Positions 42,688-53,607 are shown, counted from the stretch's first letter. The stretch: 64,000 nucleotides of DNA from Mucilaginibacter jinjuensis (GCF_028596025.1 NZ_CP117167.1:1116001-1180000); one strand, 5' to 3'. Program-made: numbers and translations. Notes: generated by a model from the letters alone, not told the origin.

Positions 42688-45327
42688 ATGGAAAAAAAAA
42701 TAACTGAAGAAGGCTTCTGTAGGAATTTAAAGAACATCTATGAACAATTGTTTAGCGTCCGTGACAGATACGATCTCATATACCTGATCAACAAAAGTTT
42801 AGGTGGAATAGATCCGTTCAGTCACAGCATGGTGAGTTTAGTTAACAAAGATGGCCGTTCATATTCGGTCTTTTTGCTGAAACCGGGCTCGCCTGTCCAA
42901 TCTACACCGGAAACCGGTATAATTTCAGATAAGAGCTATTCGGTTAATGATGGTTTTTATGACCAAATTTTATCTTTTGACACACCAGTAATTTGTCATT
43001 TTCAAGAGCTTTCATTAAAAGGAAAACTACCAACCTATCTCAAATCCGGGTATGTTACAGGTGTGGACAAGATGGTGGCTGTAAGCCTGAACAGCGATAA
43101 TCAAAAGGTTGGTAACCTGGTTTTTTTTATGAAAGATAAAGGTGAAGTCAGTGCGAAGCTTCTGCATATTGTTCAGGAAACGGTCAGGCTGGCATCACTT
43201 GTCGTTGATAATATTATTATCAATGAAGACATGAAGGCGCGGGAACTTGAAAAATCATTATTGCTTTCCCTGAGTAAGGATTTGTCTGCTGTACGGGACA
43301 AAGCCGGTTTATCTGCGCTAATCAATATCAAAGTAAACGGGCTGTTCCATTCCAAAGGCTTCGCCATTGACTTGATAGATGACCGTCGAAAGACGTTCCG
43401 GACCTATATGGTAGATGGAGACCGAGCATTAATGGAACACTCAGGATCTTACAGCTTTATGAACGAGCGGGAAATGCCGCTGATATCAGGCTTGCATGAC
43501 CGTATATTAGGGATCGATGACCCGGTTTGCCTGCTCAGGGAGGATATGATGGCATTGCCGGAAGAAGCAGATTATCTGCGTGGCGGCACGGAAATGGGCC
43601 GTCTTCATTTAATGGGTACCAGATTACGTACGGCCGGACAAACAACCGGTATATTGTGGGTCTATGTCGGCCGCTATGTACCGTTCAGCCTGACAATGGC
43701 ATTTGCCAGTCAGATTGCAGTAGCTGTGGCTAACATCAAAGCTAACGAAGAAATCGGCAGGCGCGAAACAGAAAAAGCTTTGCTGCTGTCGTTCGCCAAT
43801 GAACTGGCCGCTGCCAAAGACAAAAAGCAGCTTGGCGCTGTCATTAACAAATGCCTTCAGAGTTTTTTTCTTGTTAAAGAGTATATGATCTCAGTGCGGA
43901 ATGCTGACGGTATATCACACAGCTTCTATCTCTATGATGAATCCGCACATTTTATCAATGCCCCTGGATTTCAAAATGTGATGGCAGCTAAGATGGCGAT
44001 AGCGGGAGGACCCGTGGAGCGCATATACCAGGAAGGGGAGCCTTTACTGTTTGATGTGAGATCTATTTTGGAGTCTAAAACGATCAAATTTGAGAGCGGC
44101 CCATTTTGGCTTTCTGTAGGCATTCCACAAATACTGGGCGCAATGCTAAGTGTCGGCAACGAAAATATTGGTGTCCTTTGGATGGAGCCCGATCAGATTA
44201 ACAGGGAACTGCTGAAGGCCGTTTCTAACCAGATCGCGATCGCGATCTCCAATATTGTCGCCAATGAAAGGATCAGCCAGCACATAGCTGAGATTAATAC
44301 CTATAAAAAACAGCTGGAGGAAGAGAAACTCTATTTACAGGAAGAAATCGTAAACGCTTATAACCATACGGAATTCGTCGGGGATTCACAGGAAATGCAA
44401 AAAATTTATCATCTTCTTTCCCATGTTGCTTTTACCAACAGTACCGTCCTGATACTTGGAGAAACGGGAACAGGTAAGGAGCTTGCAGCCAGGGCAATAC
44501 ATGATGGCTCACCTCGTAAAGATAAACTAATGATTAAGGTCAACTGCGCTACTATGCCCGCCAGCCTCATTGATAGCGAGTTGTTTGGACATGAGCGCGG
44601 CAGTTTTACAGGCGCTTTTGAACGCAGGCTAGGAAAATTCGAGCTGGCCAACAAAGGGACACTGTTCCTGGATGAGATCGGCGAAATGCCATTGGAATTA
44701 CAGGCCAAACTTTTAAGGGCGCTACAGGAAAAAGAGATTGAACGGGTCGGTGGAAAAACAACGATTAAAGTTGATGTCAGGATCATTGCGGCAACTAATC
44801 GTGACCTGGCGCAAGAGGTTAAAGAAGGGCGATTCCGAAGAGACCTCTTTTATCGTTTGAACGTTTTCCCGGTAACACTTCCGCCACTTCGTGAACGTGT
44901 GGAGGATATTCCTGTACTGGTTACTCATTTCATAAATAAGTATGCCAGGAATACAGGAAAGAAAGTGCATCATATTAGTGATAAGGCGTTGAACGAGCTG
45001 ACGAGTTATCATTGGCCCGGAAACGTCAGGGAACTGGAGCATTTGATGGAACGGTGTGTTCTGCTCTCACGCAGTAAGACCATTAGCGAGATCCCTTTTC
45101 CGATCACGGAAAAGCTTATTGCTTCCTCACCCGCTGATGACCTACCTTATATTAAAACCATCCGGGAGAATGAACGCGATCATATTATCCACGTGTTGAA
45201 TTATTGCAAAGGAAAGGTAGCCGGACTTCAAGGGGCAGCCGCCTGGCTTGGTGTTCCCGTGTCCACGCTTAACGCGCGCATTAAGAAACTGGGTATACAA
45301 AAAGAGATGACCTTTACGAAAAAGTGA
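42688..45327 (+). CDS. Sigma-54-dependent activator with three GAF-like domains
   Basis: An 879-residue activator. Three GAF-like sensory repeats cover about residues 10-175, 185-350 and 360-530, with the boundary words LSLSKDLSAVRDK and LSFANELAAAKDK marking the repeat. The AAA+ domain has Walker A GETGTGKE (591-598), GSFTGA (638-643) for sigma-54 contact (usual form GAFTGA), LFLDEIGEMPLELQAKLLRALQ and an arginine-finger region. The last 35 residues are a Fis-type helix-turn-helix (VAGLQGAAAWLGVPVSTLNARI). No receiver domain, so it senses a ligand directly, perhaps redox or a small molecule. It is convergent to no gene and has no target operon next to it. Confidence 0.9.
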   Translation: MEKKITEEGFCRNLKNIYEQLFSVRDRYDLIYLINKSLGGIDPFSHSMVSLVNKDGRSYSVFLLKPGSPVQSTPETGIISDKSYSVNDGFYDQILSFDTPVICHFQELSLKGKLPTYLKSGYVTGVDKMVAVSLNSDNQKVGNLVFFMKDKGEVSAKLLHIVQETVRLASLVVDNIIINEDMKARELEKSLLLSLSKDLSAVRDKAGLSALINIKVNGLFHSKGFAIDLIDDRRKTFRTYMVDGDRALMEHSGSYSFMNEREMPLISGLHDRILGIDDPVCLLREDMMALPEEADYLRGGTEMGRLHLMGTRLRTAGQTTGILWVYVGRYVPFSLTMAFASQIAVAVANIKANEEIGRRETEKALLLSFANELAAAKDKKQLGAVINKCLQSFFLVKEYMISVRNADGISHSFYLYDESAHFINAPGFQNVMAAKMAIAGGPVERIYQEGEPLLFDVRSILESKTIKFESGPFWLSVGIPQILGAMLSVGNENIGVLWMEPDQINRELLKAVSNQIAIAISNIVANERISQHIAEINTYKKQLEEEKLYLQEEIVNAYNHTEFVGDSQEMQKIYHLLSHVAFTNSTVLILGETGTGKELAARAIHDGSPRKDKLMIKVNCATMPASLIDSELFGHERGSFTGAFERRLGKFELANKGTLFLDEIGEMPLELQAKLLRALQEKEIERVGGKTTIKVDVRIIAATNRDLAQEVKEGRFRRDLFYRLNVFPVTLPPLRERVEDIPVLVTHFINKYARNTGKKVHHISDKALNELTSYHWPGNVRELEHLMERCVLLSRSKTISEIPFPITEKLIASSPADDLPYIKTIRENERDHIIHVLNYCKGKVAGLQGAAAWLGVPVSTLNARIKKLGIQKEMTFTKK

Positions 45328-46031
45328 ACGTCGGACGGATGATGTACTTCTGGATAATATTTCGGAAGTAAGTAGATAATGCGGTAAAATGTTCGGTGTT
45401 CCCGTTGCTGTTAATGATCTTATGGCCCGAAAGAGAAAGAAGGGAAGAGCTGGCCACTATGTCGTGTGTGCTTACCGGCGAATTCATGATTAGCAATACT
45501 TAGTTAAAGACTTTTCTAATTGTTTCAGGCCTATCAGTGTTCATGCCTGAATTAACTGCATAAGGAAGCAAAACCAAATTGATCTTAACGTGAATACTTT
45601 AAACTGAAGGCGGGACGCTAAAAAATAAATGTCGGGAGAAACCGGCGTTGATAGCAGAAATAGTAAAAATAAAGAGATATTGGAAGTCATGGAGGCGATG
45701 ACCTCGAAACTCAGCCGTAATGTTTGTTAATAACAGTTGACATGATTAAATATCGTCCCACGTAAGTGACCCATCATACAGTCTGAATTTTTTAATGACT
45801 GCTATACACTGAGAACACATCAAGTTATCATATATTGCTTTTTCGGTCAAGTCTTTAGGCTTTAGTTGATCAAATAGGTATTAGCAGGTGCGTTATAAAT
45901 GTGGTGGCTGCAATATGTGGTCTAACGAGCTAAATCATAGGTAAACACAATTTGTCGCTAGACCTGATTAAAACAATCGTTTAAATGATCGAAGTAATGC
46001 CGCCGGTTCGCGACATTACTTTGATTTGTTC
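45328..46031. other. Intergenic, no supported gene
   Basis: A 60-codon minus frame (45314-45496) overlaps the end of the sigma-54 activator gene and has no motif. No terminator is clear. Confidence 0.4.
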
Positions 46032-47651
46032 TTAGTTCAATGTCCACTGACTGCTGTCAAATGTATTTGGTACGGCTGTGCACTGGGCAAATCCGCTCTG
46101 GTTTTCCAGATTAAGATAAGTGCCTTTCCATTCATTTTTCAGTCTTTTGAAGCCATTATAATCCTCCAGCACCCAATAGCTGCTATAATAGCTGTCTGGT
46201 ATAACCGAACTTTCTGCATAGCTGTACAAGTGTTCGATGTTAAGGTAATGACCTGTACTTACATTTTTGATCCGGGTATGTCCGTTGACCTGTTCCAAAG
46301 CCCACTTGGATCTGGCATCAGTATTGGAACTGCCGTATTTCACCTGACCGTTGTCCTCGTATAAGAAGGTGTTGAGCCATTTATTCTTAATGTTGATGGT
46401 GCCTGTTGCAGGTGGTTGTGTTGGAGGGGTAGTTGTACCGCCACCGATGGTATTTAATAACGTTTCAGCATTACTCACTTGTTGATTGGCGAAATAAGTA
46501 AATACCTGATTTAACTGCGATTGTTTACTGTTATCTGTTTTGTATTGTTTACGATACTGATATAAACGATAAATAAGTTCCAGTTCGTGCTGTGTGTAAC
46601 CAACACCCAATTTTTGCTGCATGGTGGTTAGGAAGCTGTAACCAAACTCTGCCGTGGGCTCAATCATGGTTCCCTCGCCGTAATCGTTCCATGTAGCGAA
46701 TTGTATAATACCGACACTAGAGGCAAGCGCTTTATCTAACATACCGGAGAACGTAGACGTTCCGTTATAAGCAATTTGCCAGGTTGGGCCGGAAGCACCG
46801 CCGGCCTGATAAAACGGATTAAAGCCGGGGTATACTACGCCAACAGATATGGGGAAACTGGCAGCCTGTGCATAATAATTATTTACGACGTTTGGATGGT
46901 CTTGATAGATCCATGGGAATTCGCCACCAGCGTTGTTGGTACCAACCTGACTGGTATAGCCATATAGGGGGATGATCTTTGGCTTCGGTGTAATGCCGTT
47001 CAAAATTTGGTCCCATTCGGATGGCTGGTGAAAAGTGATAGGACCAAAATTTAACACTACAGGTGTATTGTTTACTTTCAGGTAATTACTCTGATTGAAG
47101 TAGTTACTCTGCATGTAGGTGAAATCTGCATGGGCGTTGGCAGCCATTCCCGCATCCCAGTTCCGGTCTTCCTCTACAATACCAAATTGAAGCCCTAAAG
47201 CGTTCAGTTTACTTATTAAGGCATTGGAATTAGCCAGATTATCCGGATAATCATATAAGACCCTGGTGCCCGGCCAGTCGATCATTACACCATCGACACC
47301 TGAGTACTTCATTAAGAGTAATTGATACTCTATGATATCGGGATCAGATGAGGCATAAGGACCGGTTTGGGGGTAGGCGTAGGCAGCAATCTGACGCTTC
47401 CCATTAACGATAATGTCAGGATTCTGCGTATTCATCTTCCAGTGATAACCCCAGGCACCTTTAGAATCCGGTGTTTCAAACCAAGGCATCCAGTGCATGA
47501 AAATCTTTTTGGAGGTTGATTTGGTTACTTTGGTCATTGCACGCACAGACGTCTTGTTCGCGATTAAATCGTGTCCATTTTGTTCCACAGCATTTTTCTT
47601 ACAGCCAAGGAATGCCAGGGCGACAAGCAAGCAAATAGTAAGCTTTCTCAT
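46032..47651 (-). CDS. GH71/GH99-like glycoside hydrolase lipoprotein with ricin-type lectin tail
   Basis: A 539-residue lipoprotein (LLVALAFLGCKK, Cys17). The barrel domain (about 50-390) has MHWMPWFETPDSKGAWGYHW, SGVDGVMIDWPG, a late GIIQFATWNDYGEGTMIEPT, all in the style of GH71/GH99-like alpha-glucan or mannan hydrolases; the Asp/Glu pair near the end is probably catalytic. A Thr/Pro linker (TTTPPTQPPATG) leads to a C-terminal ricin-B/RICIN-like lectin fold (KWLNTFLYEDNGQVKYG, three related blocks with Trp) that would bind the polysaccharide. No SusC/D partner adjoins. Confidence 0.82.
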   Translation of the reverse strand: MRKLTICLLVALAFLGCKKNAVEQNGHDLIANKTSVRAMTKVTKSTSKKIFMHWMPWFETPDSKGAWGYHWKMNTQNPDIIVNGKRQIAAYAYPQTGPYASSDPDIIEYQLLLMKYSGVDGVMIDWPGTRVLYDYPDNLANSNALISKLNALGLQFGIVEEDRNWDAGMAANAHADFTYMQSNYFNQSNYLKVNNTPVVLNFGPITFHQPSEWDQILNGITPKPKIIPLYGYTSQVGTNNAGGEFPWIYQDHPNVVNNYYAQAASFPISVGVVYPGFNPFYQAGGASGPTWQIAYNGTSTFSGMLDKALASSVGIIQFATWNDYGEGTMIEPTAEFGYSFLTTMQQKLGVGYTQHELELIYRLYQYRKQYKTDNSKQSQLNQVFTYFANQQVSNAETLLNTIGGGTTTPPTQPPATGTINIKNKWLNTFLYEDNGQVKYGSSNTDARSKWALEQVNGHTRIKNVSTGHYLNIEHLYSYAESSVIPDSYYSSYWVLEDYNGFKRLKNEWKGTYLNLENQSGFAQCTAVPNTFDSSQWTLN

Positions 47652-48131
47652 AAATGAATTTTAGGTTTTTAATTGGTTTATAAATTGAGCGCTTAGCGAT
47701 AGATCGTTAGTTGCAAAGGAGGAAAGGATTTTCTTTTAAACCAGTATGATTGATGACTACAACTAAAAAATATAAATGGCTATGGTGTTGTCTTTTTTGT
47801 ATAGTTCTGTTAAGTAGGTATTTAGCTTGTAATTAAACCTTTCTTCGATGGTTAAAATATAAATTAAATGAGTTTTTAACTTATACAATTTTGTGTTCAG
47901 GTGGATTCAATATGTATCACCAATGAATATCGTAGGTGCTGAATGTAGTGCAATTAAACAACTGTCGAGCTTGACGGTAACCAAAAACGTATGTCATTTG
48001 CCAGCCTTCATCCTCCGCACCAAATACTATCAAAAACAGACAGAATTTGTCTTAATACAAAGGCATTACTATTATTGAGAACGCCAATAAGGCAATTTAG
48101 TGTTTAAACCAGTGGCATAAAATGTAAAGGT
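47652..48131. other. Intergenic, promoter side of the GH gene
   Basis: No supported gene; a 61-codon plus frame (47893-48078) lacks likeness to any family. Confidence 0.4.
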
Positions 48132-48230
48132 CATCAGGTTGTTGCAAGCGGCAATATTTCACCTCGCGCTTCGCGCCGGGTACCATGTCGCTTTCGCGCC
48201 TGCAGAAAGTGTTGTACCTCACAACCTGAT
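48132..48230. repeat. 99-bp palindromic intergenic element, REP/MITE-like
   Basis: The outer arms ATCAGGTTGT (48132-48141) and ACAACCTGAT (48221-48230) are perfect reverse complements. The interior is GC-rich, unlike its surroundings, with GCGC-TTC-GCGC and GTACC/GGTAC-type inner arms. This layout fits a small repetitive extragenic palindrome or miniature element. Confidence 0.5.
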
Positions 48231-48858
48231 TTCCTTCCGCACGTTTTTAAAAATCAAGGCACTGTTGCACCACATGTGCAAAGTTAACACCAGCAGGAAG
48301 CGTACGCATCCATGTAAAAGCTTTGTTTAATCTAAACTTTAAACTTATGCAAATACATTTATTTATCAGCATTGACCTTTTTAAATTGAGTTGGTCCATC
48401 AGTATCCGTATTGATCTATTCGAGCACAAGATATTTGGCATACCAGTTCACCCTGATAAGCTAATTATATATTGTCAACCAGCATTTCAATAGCTATCCG
48501 GTCCAATGGTGCTATGAAGCATCCTTTTGCAGATTCGTAGCCTACCGAAGATAAAGCTAAGCCTTCGGTTGGCAGATGAAAGTTCTTAATACTTCAGATA
48601 TATCGCAAAGTGCAAAGAATAAAGATCAAAAGACGGGTAAGATTGATTGCAGAAATTTAGTTGCGGGTTACACTCGGGTAGTTAACCGGTAACTATAATC
48701 CTATGTGTTACTGTCCTCAATTGCCATTTCGTTTTTCCTTACAAGTTTCGTATTAAGTGTTGCGGGGGGGATGTGGGTATAACAACTAAACTTTGACATT
48801 ATAAAATGAACTTACCAATTTCTTTTTCGTATTTAGCAGTAAAAATAATGCCAAATAA
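48231..48858. other. Intergenic, no supported gene
   Basis: Nothing is seen; the last 80 bases hold the promoter of the kinase gene. Confidence 0.4.
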
Positions 48859-50286
48859 ATGCCTACCAAACTTGACCTTTACCAGCGCGTCGTGCCCTTA
48901 GCCGGCCTGGGGATTTGGGAACGAAATTTCGAAACCGGAGAGTTTTATTGGAATAAAGTGATTCGCGAGATCCTCGAAATAGCGGACGATTTTACTACGA
49001 CCCTTGAGCACTCACTACAATTTTACAGAAAGCCGGAATTAATCAGACAACTAATTGATCAGGCAATTTTATCCGGATCTTACGAAGTTGCGGAGTTGGA
49101 ATTGATTACTGCAAGAAGCAATTTGAAATGGGTCAGGGTTAGAGTACAAGCAGAATGTCAATATGGGAGGTGTCTAAAAATTTATGGCACACTTGAAGAC
49201 ATCACAGAAAACGTCAGATTGATGAATACGCTGGTCGAACGGGAGGTTAGATTTTCTAACGCGTTTGATTATGCACCTATTGGGATGGCGCTGGTATCAT
49301 TGAACGGCGGGTGGATTAAGGTTAATCAAAGCCTATGTAAGTTACTGGGTTATCAGGAGGATGAGTTCTTACAACATACATTTCAAGACTTTACGCATCC
49401 TGATGACCTGGAAAGCGACCTTTCCCAACTTAATCAGTTATTGGCCGGAGATATAGAATCTTATAGTATGGAAAAGAGATACTTTCATGCTGAAGGCCGT
49501 ACTATTTATGCGTTATTAAATGTTTCCTTGGTCAGGGATGAAGCAGAAAACCCATTATACTTTGTTTCCCAAATCAAGGATATTTCCGACCGCAGAAGAA
49601 GCATGGAAATCATAAAGGAACAAAACAACAGGCTATTAAACTTTGCGCACATCGTATCGCATAATCTCCGGTCCCATACCGGAAACATCCGCATGCTTAC
49701 AGATATGATTCTATCTGAAAACGACGAGGAGGAGCGCGCTAATTTAACGCAGATGCTGCATGTTAACGCCGATAACCTATTGGAAACGCTTGAGCATCTT
49801 AACGAAGTCGTTAAAGTACAAGATAATGGGCAGTCCGGCCGGGTTTTCCTTAACCTGAATAATGAAATTCATCGGGTTATTAACATTTTGTCCGGCTCCA
49901 TTAGACAGAGTGGGGCTGTGGTGAACTTGGAAATTAAAACTGATATAACAGTTGAATTCAGTCCCGCATATTTGGAAAGCATACTGATGAACTTGATTAC
50001 CAATAGCCTCAAATACAAGCACCCCGATCGTGCTCCGGAAATTAATATTTCCGCCACGAAAAAAAATGGTAGCGTTAGCCTGCAGGTAAAAGACAACGGT
50101 CTTGGAATCGATATGGCATTATACGGGAGTAAGTTATTCGGAATGTACAAGACTTTTCATAAACATCCCGACGCCAGGGGGATGGGGCTTTTTCTGGTAA
50201 AGAACCAGGTGGAGGCTATGGGCGGATCGATCACTGCTGAAAGTCAGCCAGGGGTGGGGACGACTTTTTTAATTGAATTTGATTAA
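48859..50286 (+). CDS. PAS-domain sensor histidine kinase, paralogue
   Basis: A 475-residue soluble kinase, paralogous from end to end to the one at 39568. It has two PAS domains (VVPLAGLGIWERNFETGEFYW; FDYAPIGMALVSLNGGWIKVN with PAC NPLYFVSQIKDISD), the phosphoacceptor His268 in AHIVSHNLRSH, and a HATPase domain with NLITNSLKYK, DNGLGIDM and GMGLFLVKNQ. It lacks a receiver and stands 250 bases before a third kinase gene, on the same strand. Confidence 0.9.
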   Translation: MPTKLDLYQRVVPLAGLGIWERNFETGEFYWNKVIREILEIADDFTTTLEHSLQFYRKPELIRQLIDQAILSGSYEVAELELITARSNLKWVRVRVQAECQYGRCLKIYGTLEDITENVRLMNTLVEREVRFSNAFDYAPIGMALVSLNGGWIKVNQSLCKLLGYQEDEFLQHTFQDFTHPDDLESDLSQLNQLLAGDIESYSMEKRYFHAEGRTIYALLNVSLVRDEAENPLYFVSQIKDISDRRRSMEIIKEQNNRLLNFAHIVSHNLRSHTGNIRMLTDMILSENDEEERANLTQMLHVNADNLLETLEHLNEVVKVQDNGQSGRVFLNLNNEIHRVINILSGSIRQSGAVVNLEIKTDITVEFSPAYLESILMNLITNSLKYKHPDRAPEINISATKKNGSVSLQVKDNGLGIDMALYGSKLFGMYKTFHKHPDARGMGLFLVKNQVEAMGGSITAESQPGVGTTFLIEFD

Positions 50287-50534
50287 GTGTACATAACAGT
50301 TAGTGTATTAAAGATAATCAATATCACCACCAAGATTAGTGCATGTGCCGGTTGACTATACCCATGTTTGCTCGCTATGACGAATATCCGGTACTAATCA
50401 CGACAACCGTACACTAATCAGCATTGGGTTCGCTGTCTTTCGTTCACTGGCTATTTCATCTATATTTATACCGCTTCCTAATCTTAGATTAAGACAAGCA
50501 GGCCGAAAGGTTTATAGGCATTACTAAATAAACT

Positions 50535-52769
50535 ATGAAAAAATCTGTCACACTGAGCCTTCGAATCGGGTTCGGATTGTCCTTATTATTACTCATCATT
50601 AGTTCCGTTTTATCTTATACCAGTATCCAGAAACTCCTGTTTAACTCATTTTGGGTCGATCATACAGGGCAGGTACTGCAGTCGTTGGAAAAGACGATCT
50701 CAACGATGAAAGATGCAGAAACTGGACAACGTGGTTATTTACTGACCGGCAGGCAGGAATTTCTGGAGCCTTATAACGGATCTTATTATAAAGCCCTGAA
50801 CGAAATTAACAAGGTTCAAAACCTTACTGTCGACAACCCGCGCCAGCAACGTAATGTCAAAGTTGTGAAATCTATTTTATTGAACCGGATGACCATACTG
50901 AAGTCACTGATCGATAAAAAGAATGGAGGTAAAACGGTAACTGTCGATGACCTGCGGCAAGGAAAAGCCAATATGGATGCGCTCCGACAGGCTATTCGTA
51001 TCATGGAAAATGAAGAAAACCGTTTAATGGTACTTCGTTCGGCACGCCTTCGGAATTCTGCCAGCCTGACGCCTGCGCTGATAATCGCAGCTGCGATTTT
51101 ATCATTCCTGATAACTGGTTTCTTCTATATTAGAATAACCGCCGATCTTTCCCGGCGCAACCACTTATTGCAGGACTTGAAAGCGCAAGATGATATGACC
51201 CAAAAGCGTATCGCGCTGCTATCCAATGTTGCAGATCAGATCGCTTCGGGAAATTATGCTATTCAATTTACAGAACAGGAACGCGGGATGCTTGGTGCAT
51301 TTGCATTCCCGCTTAATAAAATGGCGGCTGACCTCAAAATGGTATTTGACCGTTTATCTGCCAGTGCCTGGATGCAGAGCGGGATTGCCGGACTAAACGA
51401 CAAAATGGTTGGTACAAAAAATTTATCGGATCTTTCCGGCGAAGTATTACGTTATTGTCTCGCTTACACCGATAGTCAGGCCGGAGCCATTTACAGTTTA
51501 CAAGGCGGTAAGCTACATTTGCAAAACAGTTACGCCTTAAGCAATAGTGCTCAACAACAATTCGATCTGGGAGAAGGCCTGATTGGGCAAAGCGCAATGG
51601 ATGGTAAAACCCGCCTGTTAGAAAATATTGATCCTGAATTAGTAACGACCAGCTATATTTTGGAGGGGCTCAATGTTAGTAGTATGGTTGTAGTTCCGCT
51701 TTTTGAAAACAGACAGGTGAGGGGTGTAATGGAACTTTTAACAATTAATGGTTTCAAGGAAAAACAGCTGGAATTCCTCCAACTAATTTCCCATAATGTT
51801 GGCATCGGCCTGGTTGGTGCGCAAAACAGGCAACAGTTAAAAGAGCTTCTGGAAGAGCTGCAGGTGCAGACCGAAGAGCTGCAATTACAGCGCACTGAAA
51901 TGGAGGGTATTAATGCAGAATTAGTGGGCCATGGTCAGCAATTACAAGCATCTGAAGAGGAGCTTCGCGTTCAGCAAGAAGAGTTGCAACAAAGCAACGA
52001 GGAGCTTGAAGAACGTAATCGTATGATTAATCTGCGAAATGCGGAAATTCAACAGAAATCTGATGAGATTGAACAGAGCACAAAATACAAATCGGAATTT
52101 ATGGCCAATATGTCACATGAATTGCGTACACCCTTAAATTCCATATTGCTATTGTCGCGTTACCTGTCAGAGAACATGCAACAAAATATGAATGCGGAAC
52201 AATTGGAGTCGGCAGGGATCATTAATCAGGCTGGAAATGGCTTGTTAGTTCTAATTGATGATTTATTAGACCTTTCTAAGATTGAAGCGGGTAAGATGGA
52301 GCTGGAATATGAACAGGTACGTATTGAAGATATCCTGGATCACATGGGAGCACTGTTCCTTCCCATATCCCGGGAGAAAAAATTGGAGTTTAAAGTGGAA
52401 ACCCATGTTAAAAATCGTACAGATTTAGAAACTGATCAGGTTCGCCTTGAGCAAATCCTAAAGAACCTGATCAGTAATGCTATTAAATTTACCAATCAGG
52501 GTACCGTAAGTTTAATTGTGCGTGATGCTGCTAACGAAAGTGCAATTGAATTTGTCGTTACTGACACTGGTATTGGCATACCAAGCGATAAGCACGGGCT
52601 TATATTTGAGGCATTTAAACAGGCCGACGGCGCTACCAATCGTCATTATGGCGGAACCGGGTTAGGTTTGTCTATCAGCCGGGAATTGGCCAAATTGTTA
52701 GGTGGACAGATTTTACTGGAAAGTACGGTTAATAAAGGCAGCATCTTTACGCTGAGCGTTCCTGTTTAA
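50535..52769 (+). CDS. Membrane CHASE3-GAF hybrid-type sensor histidine kinase without receiver
   Basis: A 744-residue kinase. Membrane helix 1 (about 10-30), a CHASE3 periplasmic domain with the conserved MKDAETGQRGYLLTG block, helix 2 (about 175-197), a HAMP-like linker, a GAF domain (about 285-430, AGAIYSLQGGKLHLQNSY), then a long glutamate-rich coiled coil of VQTEELQ/QEELQQS type. HisKA has His528 in NMSHELRTPL, and the HATPase domain ends the protein (DTGIGIPSDKHGLIFEAF, GGTGLGLSI). Most relatives carry receivers after the HATPase; this one stops short, so a separate regulator is needed. Confidence 0.9.
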   Translation: MKKSVTLSLRIGFGLSLLLLIISSVLSYTSIQKLLFNSFWVDHTGQVLQSLEKTISTMKDAETGQRGYLLTGRQEFLEPYNGSYYKALNEINKVQNLTVDNPRQQRNVKVVKSILLNRMTILKSLIDKKNGGKTVTVDDLRQGKANMDALRQAIRIMENEENRLMVLRSARLRNSASLTPALIIAAAILSFLITGFFYIRITADLSRRNHLLQDLKAQDDMTQKRIALLSNVADQIASGNYAIQFTEQERGMLGAFAFPLNKMAADLKMVFDRLSASAWMQSGIAGLNDKMVGTKNLSDLSGEVLRYCLAYTDSQAGAIYSLQGGKLHLQNSYALSNSAQQQFDLGEGLIGQSAMDGKTRLLENIDPELVTTSYILEGLNVSSMVVVPLFENRQVRGVMELLTINGFKEKQLEFLQLISHNVGIGLVGAQNRQQLKELLEELQVQTEELQLQRTEMEGINAELVGHGQQLQASEEELRVQQEELQQSNEELEERNRMINLRNAEIQQKSDEIEQSTKYKSEFMANMSHELRTPLNSILLLSRYLSENMQQNMNAEQLESAGIINQAGNGLLVLIDDLLDLSKIEAGKMELEYEQVRIEDILDHMGALFLPISREKKLEFKVETHVKNRTDLETDQVRLEQILKNLISNAIKFTNQGTVSLIVRDAANESAIEFVVTDTGIGIPSDKHGLIFEAFKQADGATNRHYGGTGLGLSISRELAKLLGGQILLESTVNKGSIFTLSVPV

Positions 52770-52827
52770 AGTGATCTCAAACATTCGTGGATTTTAAGAT
52801 GTTCCATTTAAATCTATAATTATTTGC

Positions 52828-53109
52828 ATGGATAAAAAACTTACCTGGCACACCATCCAAACTATACGGGCAGTTATAGCGGGTTTGGATGAACTTAATA
52901 TCATACCATTAAATACTAATACCGATGATCAAATACATTTATGGGAACTCTCTGTTTGTAAACAGGAACTCGTAAACGAACTTGTGAAAATGGTTGAAGT
53001 CTACTTATCAGATGAGCCTTGCCTGCTGGAAAAGTTTCAGGAACAAATCTTTAAGGTAAATATGGAAACCATGCTTGCAGACCTCCAGATTCAGGCAGCG
53101 CCCAATTAA
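52828..53109 (+). CDS. Hypothetical small helical protein after the kinase gene
   Basis: A 93-residue acidic protein (MDKKLTWHTIQTIRAVIAGLDELNI, later LVNELVKMVEVYLSDEPCLLEKF) with no signal or membrane segment. It starts 58 bases after the CHASE3 kinase and may be cotranscribed with it. The family is unknown to me. Confidence 0.5.
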   Translation: MDKKLTWHTIQTIRAVIAGLDELNIIPLNTNTDDQIHLWELSVCKQELVNELVKMVEVYLSDEPCLLEKFQEQIFKVNMETMLADLQIQAAPN

Positions 53110-53607
53110 ACTAACCAAAACTTTTATTAAAATATAAGAATGCATTAACGAACTTATAATTCCAGACGTAAACTAACTTAACGTTCTATTTTTCGCCGAT
53201 TGCCCATTTTGGAAGAACATCTCTAGCCGATAGGGCTTACCGTGGTCTGTTAAGGTTCGCATCTGTTTTAATAATACCTGCTCTGAAATTAATTCATAAA
53301 TATAATGACCCAATATGCTTTTTTGTTGCAAGCACCTTTTTATAGAACTGCCTAAAAATGTATCGGGTAACGATCCAATAAAGTACTAAGATGGTGCTAA
53401 TGAAAATTTTCTGAAGCTTCCCGCTTGTTAAGCTGACAAACTGGTCCGGGGGGCAAATGACTACTTATGCATAATTTGGATATAGCTGTATCAGATAAAG
53501 AACTTACTTCGGATTTAATAACATAACTGCACAGCCATTGCATGACCAGCGTAAGGTAGAATAATATAAGCCTAATTATATTTTACAGCGTTCCATTTGA
53601 ACTTTTG
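53110..53607. other. Intergenic, no supported gene
   Basis: Nothing supported; no terminator is clear after the small gene. Confidence 0.4.
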
